64,000 bases of DNA from Siderastrea siderea (lineage: Eukaryota; Cnidaria; Anthozoa; Scleractinia; Rhizangiidae), in assembly GCA_964030785.1 (NCBI GenBank), contig OZ034975.1, forward strand, positions 43,200,569 to 43,264,568, in the 5' to 3' direction. The notes under the pieces were generated by a model. It worked only from the letters and a program-made list of their open reading frames with translations. It did not search any database and was not told the origin of the DNA. Shown one piece after another: positions 1 to 9,635 of the stretch. How positions within the stretch are numbered: position 1 is the first letter of the stretch; every line of letters starts with the position of its first letter. Both the position numbers and the translations under genes were made by a program.

Positions 1-1230
1 CCTACTTTGTAAACAAACAATTTGTAAAGAAAAACAGTGTCAAAACCCGTCATTTCCCCAGTCACAACACGTATTTCACCGACTTGGTCTGCCCATACAC
101 AAAAACTGTTCATTAGGAATAACGCCGGACAGTAACATTGTTTGTATACACTGTAACCTTGCAAATGGTACCACTGACTAACTAAATAGCTGTTATTCAA
201 TGGATCACTAACACCACACAACTACATTCATAAACTACTATCAATTTGGTGTTTGGTAATTTGGTTTGGACTCTGTTTAACTACATATCTCCATTGAAGT
301 TCACGTAAGCGGACTCCCTTGGGAACGCATGAACAGCATAAAGACAGTTACAGTTAAGACTAGTGCAAAACATTCCTAAAGCACATTGAAACACAAAACA
401 AGCTCTACAGTCTTCCCATGCACGGAAAGTCTCTTAGCATGTTGTAAAAATATAAAATACAAACAAGGTCTACAATAGATCGCTAATAGGAGAAAACTAT
501 TGCCCTTGAGAGCTAAATCTATCTTGTGAAAGCAGGGCATGCCAAGACTAACCCTTATCAATTTAACCCCAACCTCTTTAAAAGGCTAGGTATTAAAATA
601 CTTCAACCCTTAAATATTGTCAAAGATAATGCCCACAAAACTTAAGCGGAGCAAATAAAAGGCCAGGCTTGATTTCCAGCCGTTTTGGAAGTCTGGTTGT
701 GATCCTCCTCTCAACGGTGTAGGGCAATGAATGCACGCTCTCAAAACGGCTGCAAATTGAGCCTAATAAAAGTCTGCAATGCATCTGTGTGTGGCTTATC
801 TATTTAGACTAGAATTGCTATTACCATCAAGGATGCAATTTTCCAGCAAAGTAGTCCCTGCAGGGTTTGACCTGCTGGCTTGTAAGGACCTCAGTGATAG
901 CAATGAGTTAATGGACGTAATATACGAGTTTGTTTTACGGATAACCACTCCCGCGGGTACTCCTTACCACCCCTACATGTAGTAAAAGAAATGCACTTAC
1001 CTATTAATATTTTCTCCATACAGCTAACTTTATGATGGTAAGACTAAGTTGACTTATACAATGGTAAAAATGGTAAAACACCTGATTCACGCTGTTATGT
1101 TCATTTCTCTATAGTCTTCTAAAAGAAATGGTATTTGCAATGCGGAAGTATCAGAGTCTTTTGGGATCGGATTGCAGGTCATTTCAACGATTCTCCGTGT
1201 GGCCATGTAAAGGCCATGTATAGAGTATGA
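1..1230. other. Intergenic, no supported gene
   Basis: AT-rich sequence with only short open frames and no recognisable domain, tRNA or clear repeat structure. The right edge runs into the 3' end of the exonuclease gene and probably contains its 3' UTR. Confidence 0.5.
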
Positions 1231-1234
1231 GGCT

Positions 1235-2326
1235 TTACCAGTCGTCATATGAGTTCTCCCAAGGTTCGTGGCCATGAATCCATGCGTAGTCAGACATGCC
1301 TTCAGGAATGTAGACACATTCTTCTTCATCGCGGGCAGCGCGTTCCCAGTTATCTTCTCTGTTTTTTTGTACATCTTCCAGGCGCTTTATCTCCTTACAC
1401 ACCCTGCATTTCTGTTCTCCTTTTCCCAGCTGTGTTACACTGAATTCTTCCCGTGGAAATCGTCGATGGCAGCGCGTACATGCAGTGTTAGCGGCCGGAA
1501 AATCCAGAGTTCCTTTCTCAGGGATGATGTCGAGAGGAAGGTACGCATTCGTTTCGTAGTCATCGAAAGATCTTTCTGTTTTTCCTCGATACAGATCAAC
1601 ATACTTTTCGGATGCAACTCGAAGACGGGCCTGCTCTCCTCCGTTGACAGCCTTCATCTTGTTATACAATCTGAACATCGCCATTGTATCCACAACGCAG
1701 TACTGGATAAGTTCATCCGTCAGTGGTCTCTTTGTCCACAGTTCCTCGTCCTCCTTCAACAGCTCCTTTCCCTTATCCTTTATCTTGATCAACTTTTCGT
1801 CCTGGAGGTACAACTCAATGCAACGACCAAAACCATATATTTTCTCTACTTCATCTATTCTCTGACTGCGACGGCTACGACGACCACCACGTTTATTCTT
1901 GGTGGAAAACTGCGGAGTATTGGCTGTGGAACCTGTGGGGTTTTCACGGCGGTAGATGACTTCAAGCAGCTGAAGATCCAAGACTCCGCTCAGTTTAACC
2001 TTAAACTGATGCCAAAGCGCGTCGGAATCTTGTCGGCAATCAAACGTCAACTTCTTACGAGATTCGTCTTCAAGGATTTCGCCCAGTCCACTGCGGAATA
2101 TGAGTTGTCCTAATTTCAGCACATCAAATATGTAGACTTTCTCCTCAGTTGCTACTGTGATGATGGTAAGCGCTCCCTCTCTGCTTAACGAATTCCCCTC
2201 ACAATCAACGGCTAAAAGAGTGTTCCGTTCGGCTATTTTCCCTTTGAACTCAGAGATAGCATCCTGGAGACCAGTGTCATCATCGACTAGTCTGTAATCA
2301 TAATCAGTTGCATTTTCGCAAGCCAT
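1235..2326 (-). CDS. EXD1-like 3'-5' exonuclease (DEDDy fold), intronless
   Basis: Single-exon 363-residue protein. An RNase D/WRN-type 3'-5' exonuclease domain covers about residues 30-230: motif I is AVDCEG (D41, E43), motif II lies around D100/D102 in CRQDSDAL, and motif III is YCVVD (Y209, D213), so all DEDDy positions are present. A basic low-complexity insert (residues 143-156) interrupts the domain. The C-terminal part (about 280-315) has two CxxC pairs that could bind zinc, followed by an acidic tail. The domain layout resembles EXD1/Egalitarian-type proteins. In mammals EXD1 acts in piRNA biogenesis and its active site is degenerate; here the catalytic residues look intact, so real nuclease activity is plausible (inference). 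The ATG is the first in frame and an AT-rich, stop-containing stretch precedes it. Lack of introns suggests retroposition or an expanded intronless subfamily. Confidence 0.85.
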   Translation of the reverse strand: MACENATDYDYRLVDDDTGLQDAISEFKGKIAERNTLLAVDCEGNSLSREGALTIITVATEEKVYIFDVLKLGQLIFRSGLGEILEDESRKKLTFDCRQDSDALWHQFKVKLSGVLDLQLLEVIYRRENPTGSTANTPQFSTKNKRGGRRSRRSQRIDEVEKIYGFGRCIELYLQDEKLIKIKDKGKELLKEDEELWTKRPLTDELIQYCVVDTMAMFRLYNKMKAVNGGEQARLRVASEKYVDLYRGKTERSFDDYETNAYLPLDIIPEKGTLDFPAANTACTRCHRRFPREEFSVTQLGKGEQKCRVCKEIKRLEDVQKNREDNWERAARDEEECVYIPEGMSDYAWIHGHEPWENSYDDW

Positions 2327-2329
2327 TTT

Positions 2330-2802
2330 TTACAAAAAAATTAATTTTAAGTCTCTTGAGTCAGTAAGCAAAAACTGAAGATTCCGTCTTCTTTTCACGA
2401 TTTGTCGTTCTCGTCGAGGACTCTGGGAATGAGATACATAAATTTTACGGTTCCAAGAATTCCACTACCCACTTCCGCTTTTCCACGTAAAGATACAAGC
2501 GGAGGTACATTAGACAAAGCATCCAAATGACATCCGAGGGGGGCTTATTATAACGGGGGCTTATCACAGTGGGGATTCGAGTGTTTTTGTAACCCCTTCA
2601 TCTGGTCTAAAGGGTTTCCGCTGTAGTTAGAGGCGATATTGAGAACAGACCTCTTTAGCTCTTGCAGTCCTTCAAACGAGACCCAAGAGAAGTGTACCCT
2701 GCGGTACAGGGTAAATCAGACCTAAAATCTCTCAAATCAGAAACTTTGCATCAGTTTATTTTCTTCTATTTCGCGATACAGTAGTTGACTAACAAAAATT
2801 CT
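2330..2802. other. Intergenic, probable 5' region of the exonuclease gene
   Basis: No coding potential seen. It lies immediately upstream of the minus-strand exonuclease ATG and probably holds its promoter and 5' UTR. No clear TATA motif was found. Confidence 0.4.
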
Positions 2803-2925
2803 TAGGTCTCGTTCAAACGTCGACCTTTACATGTGCCGAACCTAATGCAAATTGGCAAAACTATTGTTTTTGCCAATTTGCATTAGGTTCGGCACCTGTG
2901 AAGTTCGACGTGTGAACTAGGCTTA
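2803..2925. repeat. Short foldback element / hairpin
   Basis: A perfect 28-bp stem (2832-2859 with 2868-2895) beginning GTGCCGAACC closes an 8-base loop. Imperfect pairing continues outward to about 2803 and 2922. It abuts the target duplication of the next element. Confidence 0.8.
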
Positions 2926-2933
2926 AGGTTTCC

Positions 2934-3425
2934 GAGCCTGTTCCAGGCTCCGAGATAATGGGGAAAGCGTGAATTGAGAAAAAGGCCACATCCCTTGCGT
3001 TTTATTTTCGCGTTCCCTTTGCCGGCGTCTCCAATCGATGGAAATCGATGATCGGTAAGGCAATCGATCAATCGATAAAATTAGCTAATTGATATCGATT
3101 GGTATCGGCCAATCGAAGACCAATCGATAGTCACATGAAACTCGTTGATCGATTGTCATCGATTGGCAAAACAAGCAGCTCCCAGTTAGTCCCGGAGTTC
3201 CTTAACGCGAAGAATAAGTACCGCGTGGTACGCGCACTCGAATTTAATACCACTTGTCATGGCGGACACCCAGGGAAAGTCTGAGTCGCAAGACATTGAA
3301 CTGTCCATGAGCGGCATCGTTAAAGGCTACCACCCTTGCCGTTTTGAAGTGAATGCTGGCGAGCTTTTTAGGTCCCTTTCTAATTTTCGTGCCGTCCCAA
3401 CTATCTGCGAGCCTAGAACAGGCTA
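2934..3425. mobile_element. Inverted-repeat element, GAGCCTGTTC termini, 9-bp TSD
   Basis: Left end GAGCCTGTTCCAGGCTC and right end GAGCCTAGAACAGGCTA are inverted copies. The element is flanked by AAGGTTTCC at 2925-2933 and 3426-3434, a perfect 9-bp target duplication. It is about 492 bp, has no coding capacity, and contains an ATCGAT-rich core. A second, shorter member with the same termini lies at 54940-55144. A 9-bp duplication is typical of Mutator-like elements, but the superfamily is not proven. Confidence 0.8.
3032..3166. repeat. ATCGAT/CAATCGAT-rich cluster
   Basis: About a dozen overlapping ATCGAT, CAATCG and GATCGAT words occur within 135 bp inside the element above. They form several small palindromes. 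Confidence 0.7.
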
Positions 3426-3434
3426 AAGGTTTCC

Positions 3435-6400
3435 AAGTGAAACAACAGATTTTTAGGAGTTGATTTCGCGCATTGTACTTCCCTAAAGGCACAACTGCTT
3501 CGTTTTTTCTGCCTGTGCTGAACTGATCTGTTCATGAAACGTACTTGCAAATAAGAAAACCAAGATGACATTTTAATTGATCGATGTCCAATCAGATGGG
3601 ATCAAACCACAAGAAAAACCACAAGCCACAAAGCTAATTACCGCAACAGCTTGTAGTTTTCTTTTTATCTTGCATCTGATTGGCTTTCCTGACGACACAC
3701 GATAAACATTCCAGAAATAATTAAAAAAATTTCAACGCCATGGCATCTCAGACACCATCAAATCACTTACTGCAAAGTGCTCTTTTCCTATCACTACTTT
3801 TGGAGGATCACTACCTACAACGTAGACTTTGTAAAAGTCGTTCGGTTCTCGTGCTCCTCTACCTCGCGTTCTTTGAGCATCGCAGACATTTTTCGCTTTC
3901 CGAGCTCGACTTTAGCGGCTCGACTTGTGGGCAATTCTTTTTGTTTCGGGTTCGTCACTTTGGCGTAGCTAAAACGTATGCCTTCTGATTAAAACCGTTG
4001 TGAAAACAACGAAACGAGCCTTTCTATTTAAACACAGCATTTGACAAACATGCATATCACCACCAGATAAAATAAACTGTTAAAACACTGTAAGTTCTTC
4101 CTCAGTTTCAGGTTACTACTTAAGGGTTTTTTTAGCCGGTAAGCATAACATAGAAAGAACAGGTTCGTCCTTATTTTGTTTATTACTTTCGGAACTTTAA
4201 GGTGGATTTGCATGAAACGCGCTTGGGAGTCGTGCAAGGCATTCAACCACAATTAACACTGTAAACCGCTGCCCAACAGAAAAATTGTTAGACTTCTTAA
4301 ATCTTTTCCATTGTCATCATTTGTTGCCTCGAGTGATTCTTCTGATTTGCTACTTCTCTCTTATTTTTAAAGTTTGACGTCTTTGACGATAAAAAGACCT
4401 TAGAAATACGTTCACTTGGTTTTCTTAAACACCTTATTTTAGTCCAATATGACAAATTCTATCATCCATTTTCACGAAATCCTCCGCGCGATCGCAAAAA
4501 GTTAAAATTATGGAAATTAAGGAAGGCCAAGGAAAGAAAGGAGAGCTAGATCGTTCTTTTGCTTCGCATTCGTGTTCAGTCGCGTCGCATGCTAAGAAAA
4601 GAAAGAGACTGCCCTCTCACAGTCTATTTTTTACACTAAAACTAGTCAAACACCATACCTTTTGGAGTGGCACATACTCAGTAAGCTTCTACAGCTATAT
4701 AGCCAATGGGGATATGCCCCCCCCGGACAATGAAAACGATACTTGTTTCGATGGACGTAACGAGCCTACATACAAACATACGGTACCTCAAGACGTAAAT
4801 TACATGGCCTGCAGAGCATATGAAGATCTATCATGGGCTGAAATGACATTCTGTATCTCTAGAATCAAACGCTTTTGTTTCTAGTTCTGTGCCGATACAA
4901 TGGATTTCCGGTCTTGCTCACTTATTGTTTATTGTTATTAAAATATAACCTCTTCTATGTAGCTAATAAAATACATTGTTAATAACCCTACGCTCTGAGC
5001 CAGATGAATAATGTAAACAGATGTCTGTCCTACAAGGCTTGTGTCCCACTTTTTGCACCTAATTCCTGTAGATTACCTCAGGTAAGACTGACAACATTTC
5101 AAATAGAAGGTCAGTTGCGGCATTAGAGCAGTAGTTCCTGTGGTGTCGTACGGTGTCGAAACCTGAAAGGAAAAATCATACCACACAAAAATGTGTCAGT
5201 GAGTTATTAAGTTCTAAGTTCGTTGTTTTTCGTTGTTCGTCGCCTCCAGATTTGATCTCGCAGCCACAGCTAGGCCAATCCACGGGCAGCACCTTCCCGG
5301 TCCGACCTCGGCCTTCCCAACCTTCACCTCGCCTGAGACTCGGCTAGGGAAAGGTCAACCTCGGCCAGTCCGGGCCGGCTCCACCCGCTTCAAGTCTCAG
5401 CCCGAGAGACCCAACACTTTGAGCCAATTCTTATTGGGCCATCCTTGTTAATATTTGAATACATACATCCCATTAGACATTCTTACTAGTGTGTTGAGTC
5501 TTATTTTTATGCATCTGTCGCTTGTCTGCCCTAAGGTGAAATAAGCATTAGTGTTCTATTACTGCTGAAGCTTAAGAAGGTTTCCTTAGTGTTAGGTGAC
5601 TAGAAGTATTTTCAATTCCCCCCCCCCCTCCCCCCAGATGGGATACTAGTCAATGAAAGGGTTACCTCCCAACATAAAATTGGCTGGTACGCATTTAGAC
5701 ATCTGGGTGGAGAGAGGCGCTGTGAGAGTGCTGTCAGACCTCCAATCTCAGGGGTCCCCAATGGACACAAGTTCAAATTAGACTGTAAGCTGCAGATTCC
5801 TTCTTTTCAGATTTCCTTAAATCTTTTTCATATTATGAGCAGAAAGCAAACTGCCTGAAAATTTCAAGTGGCGAGTTGCAAGTTTGCATGCCACCGGAAT
5901 AACAGTGTATGGAAAGATAAAAAAGAATATAATTATACTTCTTACAGTAGGTGAATGCTATAAGTTAAATGATTAAGACATCACTTGCGGAACCAAGTCA
6001 CTTTTCTTGCTTGTCAGGTACTTAGTACTCTCAAGATTGCAAAGTGTATCACGTTTGTACAGTACCTCAAGCATTAGAGAGTAAATTTGGTTCAACAACG
6101 GGTGAGGTATGACTTGGTGTACTTTAAATATGCGTATAAATACTGAAAACAGTCTGTGGATAAAGAAATAGAAAGTGATTGATATTTTGATTTTAATAGG
6201 GGAGTACCTCCCCTCCCCATCCCCACCACCCCTCCCCCAACCTTACTGCTGCCACCCCCAACCACCACCTGTTGAAATTGAACATCAGGTTAGACGTATA
6301 GTAAACGTATAGCGAGGGAAGTTATACAACATTTGCGTAAAAAGTTAAGCTTAAAATTAGCCCTCGTGCATGGTAACTGGTGACAGGTGATAATTTGCCA

Positions 6401-7735
6401 TTGATTGAAGTAATCAGACTAACTTGCAAATGCTAAACTTAGTGAGCTGATGTCTCTTTAGCATACTTATAAAACAATTCTTCAGCACGCATACCGTGTT
6501 CCAGACCGGTTTGGCGTTCCTGAGTCCAATGGAATTCCCACAAAACAAGCATCTAATCCCTCAGCTGTACTCTCAACTGGAAGTTGCATCATGGAAGCGA
6601 TTCTACTCGAGCCACTGAGAAGGGCATATCATTCAGACTCGTTAGAAAGTTGAAGTTTCTGTTCAAAAGGCTACAGAGAATCCGTTACAAAATCTTTCAC
6701 CCTCAAAAAGTTACCACAAAATTTCATACCCCCCCCCCCCAAAAAAAAGCCCTCAGACCTGAAAAGTACTTCACGCCTCCCTACCAGTTTTATATATACC
6801 CCATACCTCCCAAGACAAGAACCAACGTAGAAGTAAAAAAATTTGCTCTTGCATCAGGCGGAAAGTACGAAAAATATCCTCAATTCCCTACCCTGCCTAC
6901 TCAGAGATTATTTAAGGGATTACTCAAGATATCGAATACCTCCAATTGACAAAATTATTGTTTTGTATGGGTGGCCATTTTGAATTAATTAACATGGGGT
7001 ATTAATTGGCACGACTGAGCACAAGCTAAAATTAGGTAGTACAAATTCAGAGGCTACACACTGTGCAAAGCTGCATGCAGTTAAATTGCATTGCACTATT
7101 TCTGAAATTGTTGCAAGCAATATTGCAGACTGCAAATTAGCATATGTGTGCAATGTTGCACCCCTGAAAAGAGGAGAGTCCATAAAGAGACTAGCCTCCC
7201 CTGCAAATGTTTTTAGAAGAGTCATTTCTCCCTCCTCCCCACTCCACTGAAAATGACAAGGGTCTGTATCACTGGCCCTTTTTAATAATGCCTTTTTTGG
7301 TTCGCCTGGGATGAACTTGGGCATACAACGTTAAGTTTGACTTAAGTTATGGCACAAGATGGATCAATCTGGGTGTGCCAGAAAGATGCCATGCTGAAAC
7401 AGATGAATAAGAGCTATTTTGACTTACATGACTATAGACATTTTTATTGTATGTATTTATCTATTAATACCATTTTAACCCATCATTAACCCTTTTATTT
7501 CTTTGTGCGCAGCTGTATTAGTAAGTGATACCTTGATCGCTAAAAATATCGGTGTTCTGTCCTGAACGCCCAAAGTGGTACCAAAATCAGTACTTTACGC
7601 CCCTAAAAGATGATGAGCATCCACACCCCTTCCACATGGAAGACCCCAGGGATTTGTTTGTCAATGAACGTTGAAGCGTTTCACTGGCAGCCTTCATCTA
7701 ATAAATGGCAAATGGTGTGCATGCTAACATAAGTT
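3435..7735. other. Intergenic, low coding content, C-rich tracts
   Basis: No supported gene. Short open frames, for example near 3740 and 4510, have no recognisable domain. Homopolymer or pyrimidine tracts occur at about 5615-5636 (C-run), 6205-6268 (CCCC/CCACC-rich) and 6729-6747 (C-run then A-run). A GC-richer patch lies at 5260-5420. Confidence 0.45.
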
Positions 7736-7737
7736 GA

Positions 7738-7843
7738 TCAAACACTCGAGGGAGTTTGGAAGAATTCAAAACTTTACGAAAATCTGGGCTGCAGAGTTTC
7801 AAATGGCTACCTATGAATTCTTGCAAACTCCGTCGAGTGTTTG
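7738..7843. repeat. Hairpin-forming inverted repeat
   Basis: CAAACACTCGAGGGAGTTTG at 7738 is mirrored by CAAACTCCGTCGAGTGTTTG ending at 7843, with GAATTC cores inside both arms. The loop is about 45 bases. It is probably a small foldback element. Confidence 0.7.
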
Positions 7844-7951
7844 CATCAGGTTGTGTATGAGCACATTAAGCAAGTTTTCTATTTCCTTCATAAAATAAAA
7901 CCAAAAAATGTTGAGTGAAGTCATACCCATGTTAACATAACCTCGTGCCAA

Positions 7952-8165
7952 AAGGCACTGTCACACAAGGCAACTTGCAACACAATAATGGCAAGAGCAT
8001 TGTAGACAAGTTGCAGAATGCATCACATGCCGCGACTTAGCTCCCACAGACTACTTTTCGTGCAACTCGCAATGACATATTTTGTTACAAAACAAGTTAC
8101 ATAATGTTACATCCGCAATTTCTTCTGCAAGTTGCAGAAAATAATTGCCTCGTGTAACAGTGCTT
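7952..8165. mobile_element. MITE, AAGGCACTGTCACAC termini
   Basis: Termini AAGGCACTGTCACACAAGG and CCTCGTGTAACAGTGCTT are imperfect inverted repeats. The interior is rich in GCAACTTGC/GTTGC words. It is a diverged relative of the element at 59811-60089. Confidence 0.7.
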
Positions 8166-8183
8166 AAAAACGGCTACACAAAC

Positions 8184-9423
8184 CACAGGTAACCAAAGCG
8201 TAATATGAGAGTTTGTATGGAGCTGAAATTCGATCGAAAATAATCGGCGGTTTTCCGCCGAAAATACATTAAAATCAAAAGAAAGTTTAAAAAACCTTAC
8301 CTGTTGTGTGTTTGCTGTGTTTTTATCGCTTTTCCGAGCTTCCGGAGGCCGTTTTGGGCGATTTTCTGCTTAACGGTCGACGCGACGGCATGTCACGTAC
8401 TAAAGACAGCTAAAGGTAGGAAAACGGGAATTCAAATGTGCCAACCGACGTTCGAGGTCCTGATCAAAATACCCGCTAAAAATCGATTCAATCTTAAGTC
8501 AGAGCTTTAAAACCACAACACATTTCAAAGAGGATGAATCTCCTACCTTTCTATGTGATTCAATCGTCAATTAGTTTATCTCTCGAAGTACAGCCCTGCA
8601 TTAAAAATGAACTAACTTTTCGAAATCGCCGCCATCACGGGCTTGTAAGGAAAAGAGGGTCAAAACTAACGGTCAAGCCTGGGACAAAGCGCCAAATTTC
8701 GCTCCACCGGGGGACGACTTGAGTGACTTCTATGTCGGCAAATGCCAAACTCACCCTCTCTCTGGTAAGTCAAGTTTTATACCTGAATGCGACCCGCGCA
8801 CGATTTCCCGCCGAAATTTGAGAGGTACAACACTTGATTTACCGGAGAGGGGGTGAGTTTGGCATTTGGCGACATAGAAGTCACTCATGTCGTCCCCCGG
8901 TGGAGCGAAATTTGGCGCTTTGTCCCAGGCTTGACCGTTAGTTTTGACCCTCTTTTCCTTACAAGCCCGTGATGGCGGCGATTTCGAAAAGTTAGTTCAT
9001 TTTTAATGCAGGGCTGTACTTCGAGAGATAAACTAATTGACGATTGAATCACATAGAAAGGTAGGAGATTCATCCTCTTTGAAATGTGTTGTGGTTTTAA
9101 AGCTCTGACTTAAGATTGAATCGATTTTTAGCGGGTATTTTGATCAGGACCTCGAACGTCGGTTGGCACATTTGAATTCCCGTTTTCCTACCTTTAGCTG
9201 TCTTTAGTACGTGACATGCCGTCGCGTCGACCGTTAAGCAGAAAATCGCCCAAAACGGCCTCCGGAAGCTCGGAAAAGCGATAAAAACACAGCAAACACA
9301 CAACAGGTAAGGTTTTTTAAACTTTCTTTTGATTTTAATGTATTTTCGGCGGAAAACCGCCGATTATTTTCGATCGAATTTCAGCTCCATACAAACTCTC
9401 ATATTACGCTTTGGTTACCTGTG
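8184..9423. mobile_element. 1.24 kb foldback transposon, ~600-bp inverted arms, 7-bp TSD
   Basis: Arms 8184-8783 and about 8825-9423 are near-identical inverted copies around a roughly 40-bp spacer; mismatches appear mainly in the innermost 60 bp. Termini read CACAGGTAACC / GGTTACCTGTG. The direct repeat CACAAAC at 8177-8183 and 9424-9430 is a 7-bp target duplication, so this is a real insertion and not a simple assembly fold. Each arm holds the same 68-codon and 62-codon open frames, mirrored; neither resembles a known protein. Read outward from the centre, each arm has a GATGGCGGCG patch, a short ATG frame (MPSRRPLSRKSPK...) and ACAG followed by GTAAGG, like a promoter, first exon and splice donor. 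It may be an inverted duplication of the 5' end of a larger autonomous element. Superfamily unassigned. Confidence 0.9.
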
Positions 9424-9635
9424 CACAAACAGGTAGAGCAAGCGTTAAAAATATGAGCAAATTTTGGGATGTACCAGTCTGAGTCCTAGAAGAATAAGAA
9501 CCCTAGGAACAAGGTTGGCAGTTTCTGTCATATTTTAATTTATTTTGAAATTATGAATATATGAAATTCATATATTTGAACTGCAGAATGAAGAAATAAA
9601 TGTAAAGAAGATCCTCGCAGTTATTAATGCAACTT

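Noticed and set aside
1268..2113. 281-codon plus-strand frame
   Set aside because: Antisense shadow of the EXD1-like gene.
4510..4884. 124-codon plus-strand frame as a gene
   Set aside because: No domain, no splice or promoter support, and it includes a C-run; left as intergenic.
6584..6949. 121-codon plus-strand frame
   Set aside because: It crosses a C-run/A-run and has low-complexity composition; no homology recognised.
8304..9303. Mirrored 68- and 62-codon frames as real genes
   Set aside because: They are identical because the arms are inverted copies; no domain is seen and the frames lie on both strands of a transposon.
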